Source: Phaeoceros laevis
Taxonomy: Eukaryota > Anthocerotophyta > Anthocerotopsida > Notothyladales
Assembly (NCBI GenBank): GCA_049999765.1
Contig: JBNGIQ010009219.1
Span: 44,147-86,710 of the forward strand
Direction: 5' to 3'
DNA: 42,564 nucleotides
In this document: piece after piece, positions 1 through 9,138 of the stretch
How the letters are laid out: each line of letters starts with the position of its first letter
Position numbering within the stretch: position 1 is the first letter of the stretch
Made by a program: the position numbers and the translations under genes
Notes under the pieces: model-generated
Databases searched by the model: none
Told to the model about the DNA's origin: nothing
What the model saw: only the letters and a program-made list of their open reading frames with translations

Positions 1-153
1 AAGCAGATGCTGTCCGACACAATTGTCCATGGCTACAACAACTCTGCACTCCTGCTCGGCCAGCATGATTCCAGGAGGGTTTGAATTCAATTGCGCACTG
101 TCTGGTACTTTCTTGGGCTTCTGAGGAACCTCTGAACCTGTTGGTGTTGCGTA

Positions 154-157
<4 letters not shown>

Positions 158-185
<28 letters not shown>

Positions 186-280
186 GTATTTGCGTTTGAA
201 TGAGAGCCCCTGACACCCCTAACCACTTTCTATGCGCCTTCAATCTTTTCCAGACCGTGCTTTCCCAGTAGAATGCCCAC

Positions 281-324
<44 letters not shown>
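158..324. repeat. Two long poly-T tracts about 100 bp apart
   Basis: Runs of about 28 T (158-185) and about 39 T (286-324) flank a 100-bp unique segment. Read on the minus strand these are poly-A runs, as left at the 3' end of retroposed copies or SINEs. I see no clear element body or target-site duplication, so they may be simple homopolymer expansions. The rest of 1-553 holds no gene I can recognise. Confidence 0.5.
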
Positions 325-326
<2 letters not shown>

Positions 327-553
327 CAGACTGAGAAGGTAGACGTGTCTGTAAAATGAAGGTGCAATTGGGATCTCAAGCGATTGCTATCCTTATGGTA
401 AGCCAATCATGTGACATGTTACGCCTGTCACACCTGAATATAGTGGTATTGTGCTTGATTCCCAAGTTTGGATTGCTAAATGCCATCCACCTTCCTAGTC
501 GTGCTGCCAGGCGGGTGGATCTCAACTCTTCTTTTGCTTTGATGGCTCTGATG

Positions 554-653
554 NNNNNNNNNNNNNNNNNNNNNNNNNNNNNNNNNNNNNNNNNNNNNNN
601 NNNNNNNNNNNNNNNNNNNNNNNNNNNNNNNNNNNNNNNNNNNNNNNNNNNNN
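554..653. other. Assembly gap (100 N)
   Basis: A run of exactly 100 N, the usual placeholder for a scaffold gap of unknown size. Sequence order across it rests on scaffolding only. Confidence 0.95.
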
Positions 654-739
654 ATTTGCAGCCTTGCTACCTTCAGGTTGCCAGAGCTCCCACAAATAAA
701 GTGCTGTCCGAGAGAATATCTGGAGTCTGATGCTGCCTT

Positions 740-905
740 AGATGTTTGGGGCTGAAAGCTCCTGCCAAGTTGATTGAGGAGGCTGAAGGCTACTTTGAAG
801 GGTTCCAACATCCCCTGGCCAGAGGATGAGGGTGATGGAAGATGGCAGAAAGCATGGACAGCAATCAAGAAAGTTTGGGGATCCTATCGGAATTTCTTTT
901 TGTTG
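740..905 (+). pseudogene. Alpha-glucan water dikinase (GWD) fragment, frameshifted
   Basis: Two adjacent frames carry a stretch found in plant GWD, the chloroplast enzyme that phosphorylates starch glucans. The first frame gives LKAPAKLIEE. After a one-base shift the second gives RLKATLKGS, IPWPEDEGDGRWQKAWTAIK and KVWGS. In the family this region reads approximately LxAPxxLIxELK, PWPGDEG and RWEQAWMAIKKVWAS. The match stops at VWGS, where family members continue with KWNERA; this sequence goes into unrelated codons, either because an intron was lost or broken or because the copy ends there. No other GWD exon was found on either side. The internal frameshift and isolation make this a relic rather than a working exon. 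It places plant-type sequence on the same contig (654-2906) as the caspase-like gene. Confidence 0.7.
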
Positions 906-999
906 GCGTGCATTCTTGCTGGTTATGGCTATGCTGGGAGGCAGACCTCTTGCTCATAAATGGTTAATACCAGGGAGCAATTTATGTATGTTAATAATT

Positions 1000-1616
1000 A
1001 CTTAATGGCAGCAACAACGAGCTAAAGGAAGACTTGCCTAACAATATGTTTTCTTAAACACAGAGAAGCCCAGAGAAGCCCAGATGGTTGCTGTCGCAGG
1101 TTGAGACCCTCACTGTACCTTTCTTACACCCTGGAATAGTCAGCACAGGGCTGCTGGCTAGCCGTCAATTTGCAATAGGACTTGTACACACGCTCTTGAA
1201 AGCTGTTAAGATAAGCCTAACCTGGTTCCGAGCATCATCTTGTGGGCAGATCGCCAAAATCTCAAAGACCATCCACTAGGACATCAACGCACTGACGACA
1301 CAGTCCGAATTACGTCTGTTCATTGTCTCATGGTCACCGATCAGTCCGACTTGACTCATAATACGTCTGCAGTCCGAATTCAGTCTTTCGATCTACTGCA
1401 CTTCTGCTGTTTCAATGCATTGGCTCAGTTCACTACGTAAAACAGCCCCAGGTCCCGAGTTTGCACTGCTATGCAACGTTGCAATGAAAATTTGTACTGG
1501 TGAGCTGGCTTACAATTACAAGCAGCAGCACATGCCAAGTGGTAGCTACAAGTCTCCAGCTCAGCCTGATGCTGCTCAGTCACGCACATATCCACCAGCG
1601 ATGGCATGGTATGCAT
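1000..1616. other. No recognisable gene; short direct repeats
   Basis: Between the GWD fragment and the end of the caspase-like sequence only short open frames are present, none resembling a known family. A 10-bp unit is tandemly repeated around 1061-1083. The word cagtccgaatt occurs twice at about 1300-1380, and related cagtccga words occur near 2382 and 2500. This is probably the 3' flank of the minus-strand gene. Confidence 0.4.
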
Positions 1617-2736
1617 CTACCGCAAGAAGAAGCGTTTGGTGAGGCTGCTCACCACAATAGGACACTGCCTTACCGGTCTCCTCTTTCCGTGTTCGTCCAC
1701 CCAGTGGCCGTCTTCGTCAACGACCGCACAGTTTACACTGCTAATGATGTTGAAAACTTCAGTGTTCTGGCGCTTGAAGTTGAAAGCCTCCACCAAAGCT
1801 CTGATAAAACTTGTGCCACACATAGGATCTCACGCAGACACCGATCCCCCAAAAGTGAAGAACGCCACCAAGCAATCGGCCAAGTCCTCCACATACCGAT
1901 ACTTGTTACCTTCGGTCGGGTGATAGGGCGGCTGGTCAGAGGATGGTCCAGGTGTGTCACCTCCGACTACCTTGTTTGTGCCTCGGCATGAGTTGACAAC
2001 AAACATTTTGGGCTTGCCTCGCAAATTTTTGCATGTCCGAAAGGGCCCCACAATATCACCAAGCAAAATCGACTGTCCCACTCTGTCGGTGATGAAATGC
2101 TCCCCGTCCTGGTTGGTGTTTCCATGTGCATTCAAGAAACATACGAACCACTCATCTTCTGGCAAGACATCCTCTTCCTGTATCGCCACTAGCTGCTCCC
2201 GGAGCTCAGCAGCCGAACTGTCCACCAGGGGGATCACTTCGAGGCTGAGACTCCCTGCTAGTGCTTCCAGTCTCCCTCTGTCTACAGCGCCGCCCAATCT
2301 GTCACCAGAGTCGTACTTCTCCATGCTGATAAGTACGGCTATGCCTCGCTTCTGCCCGTTTGCCACATTGCTATCAGGGTAGCAGTCCGAAAACCCAATC
2401 TGTCACCAGAGTCGTACTTCTCCATGCTGATAAGTACGGCTATGCCTCGCTTCTGCCCGTTTGCCACATTGCTATCCAGTAATGTGCTATCGGGGTAGCA
2501 GTCCGAAAGCTGTTCTGTTGGAAGTGCTTGAGAACCAACCCTAGTAGTCCATCCAGGAGAGCAGCCCCTGAGTCTGCACTCCTATGCAACAAAACACCCC
2601 CTGCCTCATCCTTCACCTCACCCCAACTATGCTCATAGTTTGAAATCCCTTTCATCCGGCGTCTCAGCTCCTCAACGGTGACCGATTGGTCCCTCCGATG
2701 AGCGCACAACATGGGCCCGGATCTGTTGGTGCGCAA
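1617..2736 (-). pseudogene. Caspase-like peptidase (C14A type, p20 + p10), with in-frame stop
   Basis: Caspases are cysteine proteases that cut after acidic residues in cell-death and immune signalling. Counting from the Met at 2366, the p20 part has a first strand RGIAVLISM, then DRLGGAVD (the place of the first S1 arginine), FVCFLNAHG with catalytic His81, GKPKMFVV, and the pentad NSCRG with catalytic Cys127 (animal caspases: QACRG). LADCLVAFFTF precedes p10. A TGA at 1830-1832 interrupts, but the same frame continues with CGTSFIRALVEAFN, FNIISSVN and CPIVVSSLTKRFFLR, the canonical order and C-terminus of p10. Upstream, 2440-2736 has an open frame (VEELRRRMKG) that looks coding but is unassigned and lies in a different frame. 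A 101-bp tandem duplication (2296-2497) breaks the join. Metacaspases, the usual plant members, lack this p10 ending and use a DSCHSG-like motif. Family assignment is strong; functional status is probably dead. It lies directly after the Roco gene and may be its C-terminal domain. Confidence 0.8.
2296..2510. repeat. 101-bp tandem duplication in the caspase N-terminus
   Basis: A unit beginning aatctgtcaccagagtcg starts at 2296 and again at 2397. The second copy carries an extra insertion of about 14 bp near its end. The offset is not a multiple of three, so the duplication itself breaks the reading frame into the caspase domain. Confidence 0.9.
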
Positions 2737-2779
2737 GCACTCTGGCCTAATAATGCGCTCCTCAAGTGTAACACCCTGT

Positions 2780-2833
2780 GTCAGTCAAGCATGTATTGTC
2801 CAAGCAGTCAGTCAAGCATGTATTGTCCAAGCA
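2780..2833. repeat. 27-bp tandem duplication
   Basis: The unit gtcagtcaagcatgtattgt plus seven bases occurs twice head to tail, at 2780-2806 and 2807-2833, in the spacer between the caspase-like and COR sequences. Confidence 0.85.
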
Positions 2834-2906
2834 GGCTCATGTTTAGCTCTGCAAGGCAATGGTAGCGGTAGTTACGTTAGCAAATACGTATGCGGGAATG
2901 CCTTGT

Positions 2907-2916
2907 NNNNNNNNNN
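2907..2916. other. Assembly gap (10 N)
   Basis: Ten N separate the contig carrying the caspase-like sequence from the contig carrying COR and most of Roc. No repeated flank is visible here, so physical continuity of Roco and caspase depends on this join. Confidence 0.95.
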
Positions 2917-3621
2917 CTGTCGATTCACAGGCTTTCATCTCATGCAATTGCCAGCATCTCACTGCTTGAAATTAGCAGCTCGAGTGCTGAAATCTCAATT
3001 GAGTAGGCATTCACTTTTGCTTTCTTTACTTACGCTGTAATGGCTGGTTCTACTACATGCGCCTAGCATGGCGCATGAGCTAGCATGTACTAGCCTGTAA
3101 TAGCACGATGGCTGTTAGCAAAGATGTGTGTTGGCACGACACCTGGCATCCCTCTTGGGATGCATAGTAGGAGCGAATTTTCCCAGTAAAGTGATGGTGC
3201 ACGAACTCCATGATGAGGTCATGAGACTGGGAAGATTTGCCCATAATATCCACGAAGGAGCCGGACGAGCCGCTAAACTCAATGATAATGTCCATGCCAT
3301 TCACCCACATACTGACGAGATTTCTTTCTAAGGTGCAGAAATCGCTGCTGTTGCTTGTGACCCACTTTCGCTCAAATGCATGATTATGCAACACCACCTA
3401 CAGGTTGAAGTTAGCAAACATGGCATTAGCAACGCACAAGCTCCCATAAAAATTCATCTTGGCAGAAGAACATAAAAGCACACATGTACGTACAACCAGC
3501 GGTGATGGGTTTCAACGCTGGTGATTGGCTAAGTTACCTGTAGACGTGGGAAGAAGCCGTCGGTGAGAAATGTCCTTCGGAGATCAGCACACTGTAGTCT
3601 TCGGCCGACATGCGTGGGTGT

Positions 3622-3683
3622 AGAAGTCTCGGACTTGCACCATGTCCTTTGCAGAAGTCTCGGACTTGCACCATGTCCTTTGC
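3622..3683. repeat. 31-bp tandem duplication inside COR
   Basis: Two identical 31-bp copies, beginning agaagtctcggacttgcacc, lie at 3622-3652 and 3653-3683. Because 31 is not divisible by three, the COR frame stops shortly after. Reading only one copy would keep the frame continuous into GRRLQCADL and GFFPRLQ, so the duplication postdates the functional gene or is an assembly error. Confidence 0.9.
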
Positions 3684-5036
3684 CGCTTCCCGGCTGCAGC
3701 CTTATTGCCCACATCATCAAAAATGGCTAGCAGAAAATACCCAGTGTTGGGGTCACCACGTGTTTCCTCATAGCACAGGTTCATGAGAAGCATGAGATGA
3801 ATAAGTTGGTCTGGTGTTACAGCATTTGAGTCCATGCCAGGGACACTTTTCATTGCTTCCTCCAACAACCAGCTGAGATATCTTTTGGTGACAAATCCAT
3901 TGTCAGGTCTTTCCTGTTGTACTGCTGGCTTGGAGACACATGCAAAGAAATGACGCCGGCCTTGCCCTTCACATGAGAAGATGTCAACAAGTTGACCCAA
4001 CACGCCATGGCCAAACCACCTAGGTCGGATGACGATGAATTTGAGGGTTACATGATATATGATCTCCCCGCAGTTGTGCAAGTAGGCAGCTATTGGTTTC
4101 CACTCTTCATCCTTGTCCGTATGCGTGTTCTTAGCTGCTCCTGCCTTTGTAACTTCTACATTGGCCTCCTTGGAAAAACTTGAGCAAAGTTTTGCAAACT
4201 CGGATATGGAGATGACAGGGCGAGCTTGTGACTCAAGTTGAAGAGCCTTCAAAACTTGGGTGCATATGACAGGCTCCTCCGGGAGACTATCCAGGGTGCT
4301 CCTCAAAGATTGTTCTACGTGGCTGCAGCATCTTTCCAGCTCTGGATCTTGTCTAGCCAAGGCATTCATAAGAAAAGGTTGTAATCCTACATTGAGTAGG
4401 CCGCCAAATTGTACCTTCAAGCTACTAATGATGTCTTGCGCACGATTGAACCATAAATCCACAAGAGTGAGTTTACCCAGTCTATCCTTGTTGGTGATGA
4501 CAACCACGACAGACGGTGCAACTGTGCCTGGCTGATAGTTGGAAGCAATGAGACCTAACCAATAGAGTAGCTCCTCCTTCAATTGACTCCCCTCCTTCAT
4601 CTTACCTGCTCCAATCTCTCCTAGGCTCACAATGGGATTGTAAGTTAGCACAAACAAAGCGGCGGCACTGTCCCCGCTCAGAAACATGACATCATGGGAG
4701 CATGGAACTCCCTCTGGCCAACCAGATCCCACACAGAAAGCCGCATATCTTCATTATTCTTAAGCAAATGAATTTCAATGCCTCGCGTTCGCTTGTGAAG
4801 TTCTCTATCATGTGAGGATTGGCCACACACGAATCGTCCCAAGGGTTGCACCGGGAAGCATGTCCTTTTCTCTGCATTGCTTTGCATAAGAACCTTCATG
4901 GTTTGAAAAAGAGTGGATTTGCCTGCAGGCCGCGACAAAGAACTAGATTCAGTCTTGAAACCGCAATACGGTACACATATTCTAACCACTCAGAAGGGGT
5001 CACCAAGTGCTACAGTGTACGTAAAACATGTACAAA

Positions 5037-5115
5037 CATGTGGAGTGACTTACCATGTGGAGTGACTTACCTGCATATGNNNNNNNNNNCATGTGGAGTG
5101 ACTTACCTGCATATG
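5037..5115. repeat. 10-N gap flanked by identical 26-bp copies, in the Roc intron
   Basis: A 26-bp sequence (catgtggagtgacttacctg plus six bases) sits immediately left (5054-5079) and right (5090-5115) of ten N (5080-5089). A 17-bp partial copy precedes it at 5037-5053. This is the pattern of two overlapping contig ends joined without merging. The right copy carries the splice donor of the intron that splits the Roc P-loop. Confidence 0.85.
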
Positions 5116-5230
5116 CATTTCCACACAGAATAAGTCGGCAGGATTTGGGCTTTCCTTCAGGCAGAGCAGACAAAGCATTCCGGAAATTCTTGTTGCGACC
5201 AAGCTTCTCCTTTATACCCTCAGCTTTGCC

Positions 5231-5380
5231 AGCTTCATAAAGTGGAGTGTATAGCAAGTCAACTGTTTGGATGGTAGTATTGATCCGAAGGAGGTCAGCT
5301 TCATAAAGTGGAGTGTATAGCAAGTCAACTGTTTGGATGGTAGTGTTGATCCGAAGGAGGTCATATCCGAAGGAGGTCAT
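5231..5380. repeat. 66-bp and 16-bp tandem duplications at the LRR/Roc border
   Basis: A 66-bp unit is repeated at 5231-5296 and 5297-5362 with one mismatch. It adds 22 codons in frame, so LLRINTTIQTVDLLYTPLYEA appears twice in the minus-strand reading. Overlapping its end, a 16-bp unit is duplicated at 5349-5364 and 5365-5380 and breaks the frame after EAALYDLLRI. Confidence 0.9.
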
Positions 5381-7261
5381 AGAGAGCAGCCTCCACTTGG
5401 TTCCCTTTAATTCCGTCGCACTGTGCCAAGTCGATGAATGTGAGCGTCTTGTTGCGGCCAAGTGCTGGGAGGATGATAATGGCCCATTCTCTGGCCGAGT
5501 AGAGTGCATGCCTCAAAGAAAGATTCTCAAGTGACTGGTTTGAGGAAATCATGAAAGCCATATGCTCCGCTGCAGGCCATGATTTCTCTCGTTTACCGGT
5601 ACCGCCCATCCAAAGTATCCTAAGAGCACTAGTGGTGTTGGCGGCCAAGCCGCGGACAAGGGCCTCCCTGGCCTTCTTACCGATTCTATTCCTGCCGATG
5701 TCCAGTTCCTCCAGCGTGTTATTTGTCCGCAAACCCTCTCCAAGGCATCCTGCCTCGTCCTCCAGCTCACACTCCTGCACTTCTAGCTTCCGAAGGCTGC
5801 AGCGATTGTTGGCCAGAATAGCACCCAGGTGGACCGCCCCGGCCTGTCCGATCTTGTTCAAAGATATGTCCAGCATCTTCAAGCCGTCGGCGCCGGTACC
5901 AGTCCCACTGGGAGGAGAAGCGGCTTGCGATTGAGACACAAGTGCATCGCGAAGGTGGCCCGACTCCCTCTCCTGTCATCCCAATCCCTCTCAAGGAAAG
6001 CTCTTGGATAGTGGAGTTGCTGCGGAGCATGGCGGCCAGCTGCTCCACACCCTTGTCGCCCACATCTAAATTACCACCCAGTTGAGTTTGATGAGGCTAG
6101 TATTTGCTTGTAGAGCCCGGGCAATGTGGCTCGTCCCCTTCGCTGTCGTGCCTGTGCCATCCATGATGAGGCTTTGGAGCTTGCAATGGGTGGAGTCCAG
6201 TAGGTGGGCCAAGTGCTGGCACGCCCTCTCTGTCCCAAATGCTTTCCAACCAGATATCTCGAGGTGTCGTACAGGGGTGCTCCAGTGTTGAGACATCAAA
6301 GCGGAACAAAGCACCTCCAATGGTTGCTCGCCACATCCCCCAGTCAACGATGATGATGCCCAACCATCGGTGAACACAAGGCTGTTGTGGGCCACATGAA
6401 GGGGTGCCGGTAGAGAGGGCGCCAAGGCAATTAGTAAGCAGAAGCAGAGCTGGGCCAGGACATGCGTATGTACACCTCTTCCAACCGAATCTCCTGCTGG
6501 TAGCAGCCCCTTCAACTCCGCTTCGTAGTCTTCACGCACTGCCACCAACAACTCCCCTACTATGCCACCTTTCAGAGAGATCACTGCAGATCCGTCATCC
6601 TTCAGCTTCGTGCAATCATCTTGCAGAAACGTTCGCAATTTGTGGGAGAGGGCTGGAGCGAGGCGAGGCGGCAGCTCCAGGATCTCACCTGCATTCATCA
6701 TTTTCACAGGGGTTAGTTTTGGACCTTTCATGCTGGGGACCTGTGCGTGCGTGAGCTCCTCCTCCTGCAGTCGCAACGCAACGCAACGGACGCCTCCTAG
6801 GCCAGCTGGTAGCTTGCCTTGCCGACTTCGTGGAGCAGGCCGGGCATGGAACGTCTGATGAGCAAAGGAAAAGACTGACCGGTGTAGGCGGGAGGCCACC
6901 ACCCCCTCTTGTGTAATAGTGCGGACGGGATGGCAGGGCAGGGCAGGTATATCCGAGCATCCAATCACCACTTTTATGTGTAAGAAACTGAGCCAACTGC
7001 AACACTGTTGTATACGGTAGAATGTGACCCAGCAGACTGGGGACCAGCCAGTCAGATGGGCCAGCACACGTCATCAACTTGATGAGGAGTTCCATGACCT
7101 GGATGCGCAGGGAAGCCAGTGGTCTCCGCGAACCCACGTCGTTTCAACCATGTTCCTCAGTCAATCAAATGACCTCGCCAGACTTGGAGTATCTTTGAAC
7201 CAGTCAGTCTAGTCGGTAGATATAATTAACCTCTTGAGCTTGTCGGGAATGCTGGTTTCAA

Positions 7262-7868
7262 GAGGGACAGGTCAAGATCCACAAGGTCAGTTATCTGAGC
7301 AATGGAGGCTGAAATCCCCCCCGAGAACTTGTTCCAGCCGGTGGGGCCCCTTGAGGTCCCCCGCACAAGGGTCCCTGCGCCCGTCAGGCCATTCCCGGAA
7401 ACGTAAAGCTGTACTAGTGGTGGTGATTAGGATAAAATTCAGGAGCGTGATGGAGGCTCTGTCCCCGGGGATGAGTGGGAGGTACGTGAGACGGGGTGCT
7501 CCTGGAGAGTATACTGTAGGAGGATTGACCTGCAACCTAACTTGAAGGCGGTGAAGGGAAGCCCTGAAAACAGCTGAGCACTGGAGTACTACAGTAGTGG
7601 CACAGCACCTGTGAGCTTGTTGCTGGAAGAATCCAAGATCTGGAGGGATTCCAGGGCCTTCAAGCGGGCGGGAATTGGGCCCGTCATGGCGTTCTTGCTC
7701 ACATTCAGAACACCAAGACTCTGCACCTGTAGGTGAGTGAGCACATTGGTAGGTTACTAGCATTTTCCTGCCAAATCTCATAGCCTGCTTGGGCTGCCCA
7801 TCCCTTGCATCCGCACGCATAAGGGAAGGCCACATTTAGCAGCAAGGAATTTTCACCTTGTAGTCACC
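7262..7868 (-). pseudogene. LRR receptor-type exons (partial)
   Basis: Plant extracellular-type LRRs (LxxLxLxxNxLxGxIP) appear on the minus strand, unlike the RI-type repeats of the neighbouring Roco gene. The best exon is 7726-7609, bounded by CTACAG and a GTGCTG donor, reading QSLGVLNVSKNAMTGPIPARL and LQILDSSSNKLTG. A preceding exon ending TPEEAMQ at 7868 has a GTGACT donor. A following stretch at about 7405-7262 reads NKFSGGISASIAQITDLVDL. No signal peptide, transmembrane segment or kinase was found. It may be a remnant of a receptor-like gene or, less likely, lost 5' exons of the Roco gene. Confidence 0.5.
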
Positions 7869-7899
7869 TGCATTGCCTCCTCCGGCGTCTTCAGGATGA

Positions 7900-9138
7900 G
7901 AAGCATACATGCAAATGTGATGGGTGGCCAGTTTGACTGATACCCATTCTTGTCAGCGAGGGCATGAACCCGACTGCCGAGACTATGTATATGTGCAATC
8001 CTACTCTGCAGCAGACCACATAAGACAGACAAATTTATCAACTTGAGAACGTTGCTTCTTGACGTCTAAGGGTTTACATCCTCTATTGAGCTGGCCTCCC
8101 TCGAATGGTGTGCTCCAGCTTCAAAACCTTTCCAGTCAGCTTGTGAGGTCGAGCCTATCTTCTTAGCAAGGAAAACGTGAAGCCCTTACCTAAAAGCTCT
8201 TGGTTTCCCGTCTGTCCCCACAAGTCCTGGGCAGCGTGCACAGCTTTCTCAAAGGATCCTCCATGTGCTTCCCACTTCAAACTTCAATTTCGTGATCCAG
8301 CTAGCAATTGCAAAGGAAGTCCTCCAAGAGCTGGACTGCCTGTTACAAGAACACAACCGAACAAGAGATCCTCCATGAAGCTGCAGCAGGTGCCTTCTTC
8401 CAGACAATTGATGAGACACGGAATTGCAAGCCCCACTTTCGCCCGGGACCTTGCGATTGGAAGAGTCCGGAATTCATCTTCTCAGCCACCTAGAGCTGCT
8501 TTCGCAAACATACCGACGGATGTGTCTAACCGCAAAAATCTCCGCAGACGGTTGGAATGTTCTGCACATCCATCACAACTGCGTCGGGTCAACCGAGACG
8601 CAATACTTACAAGTGAGCTTGCAAAACCTGTGAAGAAGACATTCGCTCACCTGCTTGTAAGGAACACGTTTTGGAAGAGTTCGAGAGGTGCTCTATCCGT
8701 CGCCGTGAGCCTTCTGCCCTTGAAAATCGGAGCATTGAGCTCGGACGCAGCAATTCGGAGTCCACAGTCACTGCTAAGCTGAGCAGCTGGGCGTACGTTT
8801 TTCACGATCACATCATCACGCTCTGCTATTCGAAGGTCGGATTCAGTCGGACTGTTGGAGCGTAAGGAAGGGCTTGATTACGTCACAAGAAAGGCACTTC
8901 ACGAACCACGGTCACTTTTTGTTCTACAGTTTAGTAAACTGGAGTTGTGTTCGTTGACAGGGAAACTACTCGAAGCATCCGATCCTAGGAGAGGGAGAGA
9001 CAGAGAGAAAGTTTTGGGTGTTTTGCCTGATTACCCGGAGGCAAGTTCCCGCCGTTGGGTACCTTGCAAACACACAAACACATCTCGAGTAGACTATGTG
9101 AATTGGATTCTGCGCACCAGACTACATTGCCGGAAAGC
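7900..9138. other. No assigned gene; unrecognised ORF at 8177-8782 (+)
   Basis: This stretch includes a 201-codon plus-strand open frame (8177-8782) rich in Ser, Arg and Leu, without any motif I recognise and without coding signatures in adjacent frames. I regard it as probably chance or a decayed exon. The last few hundred bases are presumably the promoter and 5' leader of the TFIIB-related gene that starts at 9139. Confidence 0.3.

Larger units (their letters stand above)
3130..6731 (-). pseudogene. Roco protein (LRR-Roc-COR GTPase), frameshifted
   Basis: Roco proteins pair a Ras-like Roc GTPase with a COR dimerisation domain; the known Arabidopsis member is TORNADO1, also LRR-Roc-COR. From the Met at 6731: a short N-terminal region, then ribonuclease-inhibitor-type LRRs (6400-5400, e.g. 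LKMLDISLNKIG, NNTLEELDIGRNRIG). Roc follows with P-loop GNAYAGKST, split by an intron (5107/4922), WDLVGQREFH (G3) and VVITNKDRLG (G4). COR runs from about 4150, with RPRWFGHGVLGQ, GRRLQCADL, GFFPRLQ and, across the intron 3537-3398, VVLHNHAF and MDIIIEFSG. Lesions seen: one-base frameshifts near 6064, 5958 and 4696, a 16-bp duplication (5349-5380) and a 31-bp duplication (3622-3683), each breaking the frame. Intact genes elsewhere in the window show no such errors, so decay is more likely than poor sequence. The true N-terminus is uncertain. Confidence 0.8.

Noticed and set aside
7287-7835. 182-codon minus-strand open frame across the LRR exons
   Set aside because: The LRR signal lies in another frame bounded by splice sites; this frame runs through the introns and has no motif.
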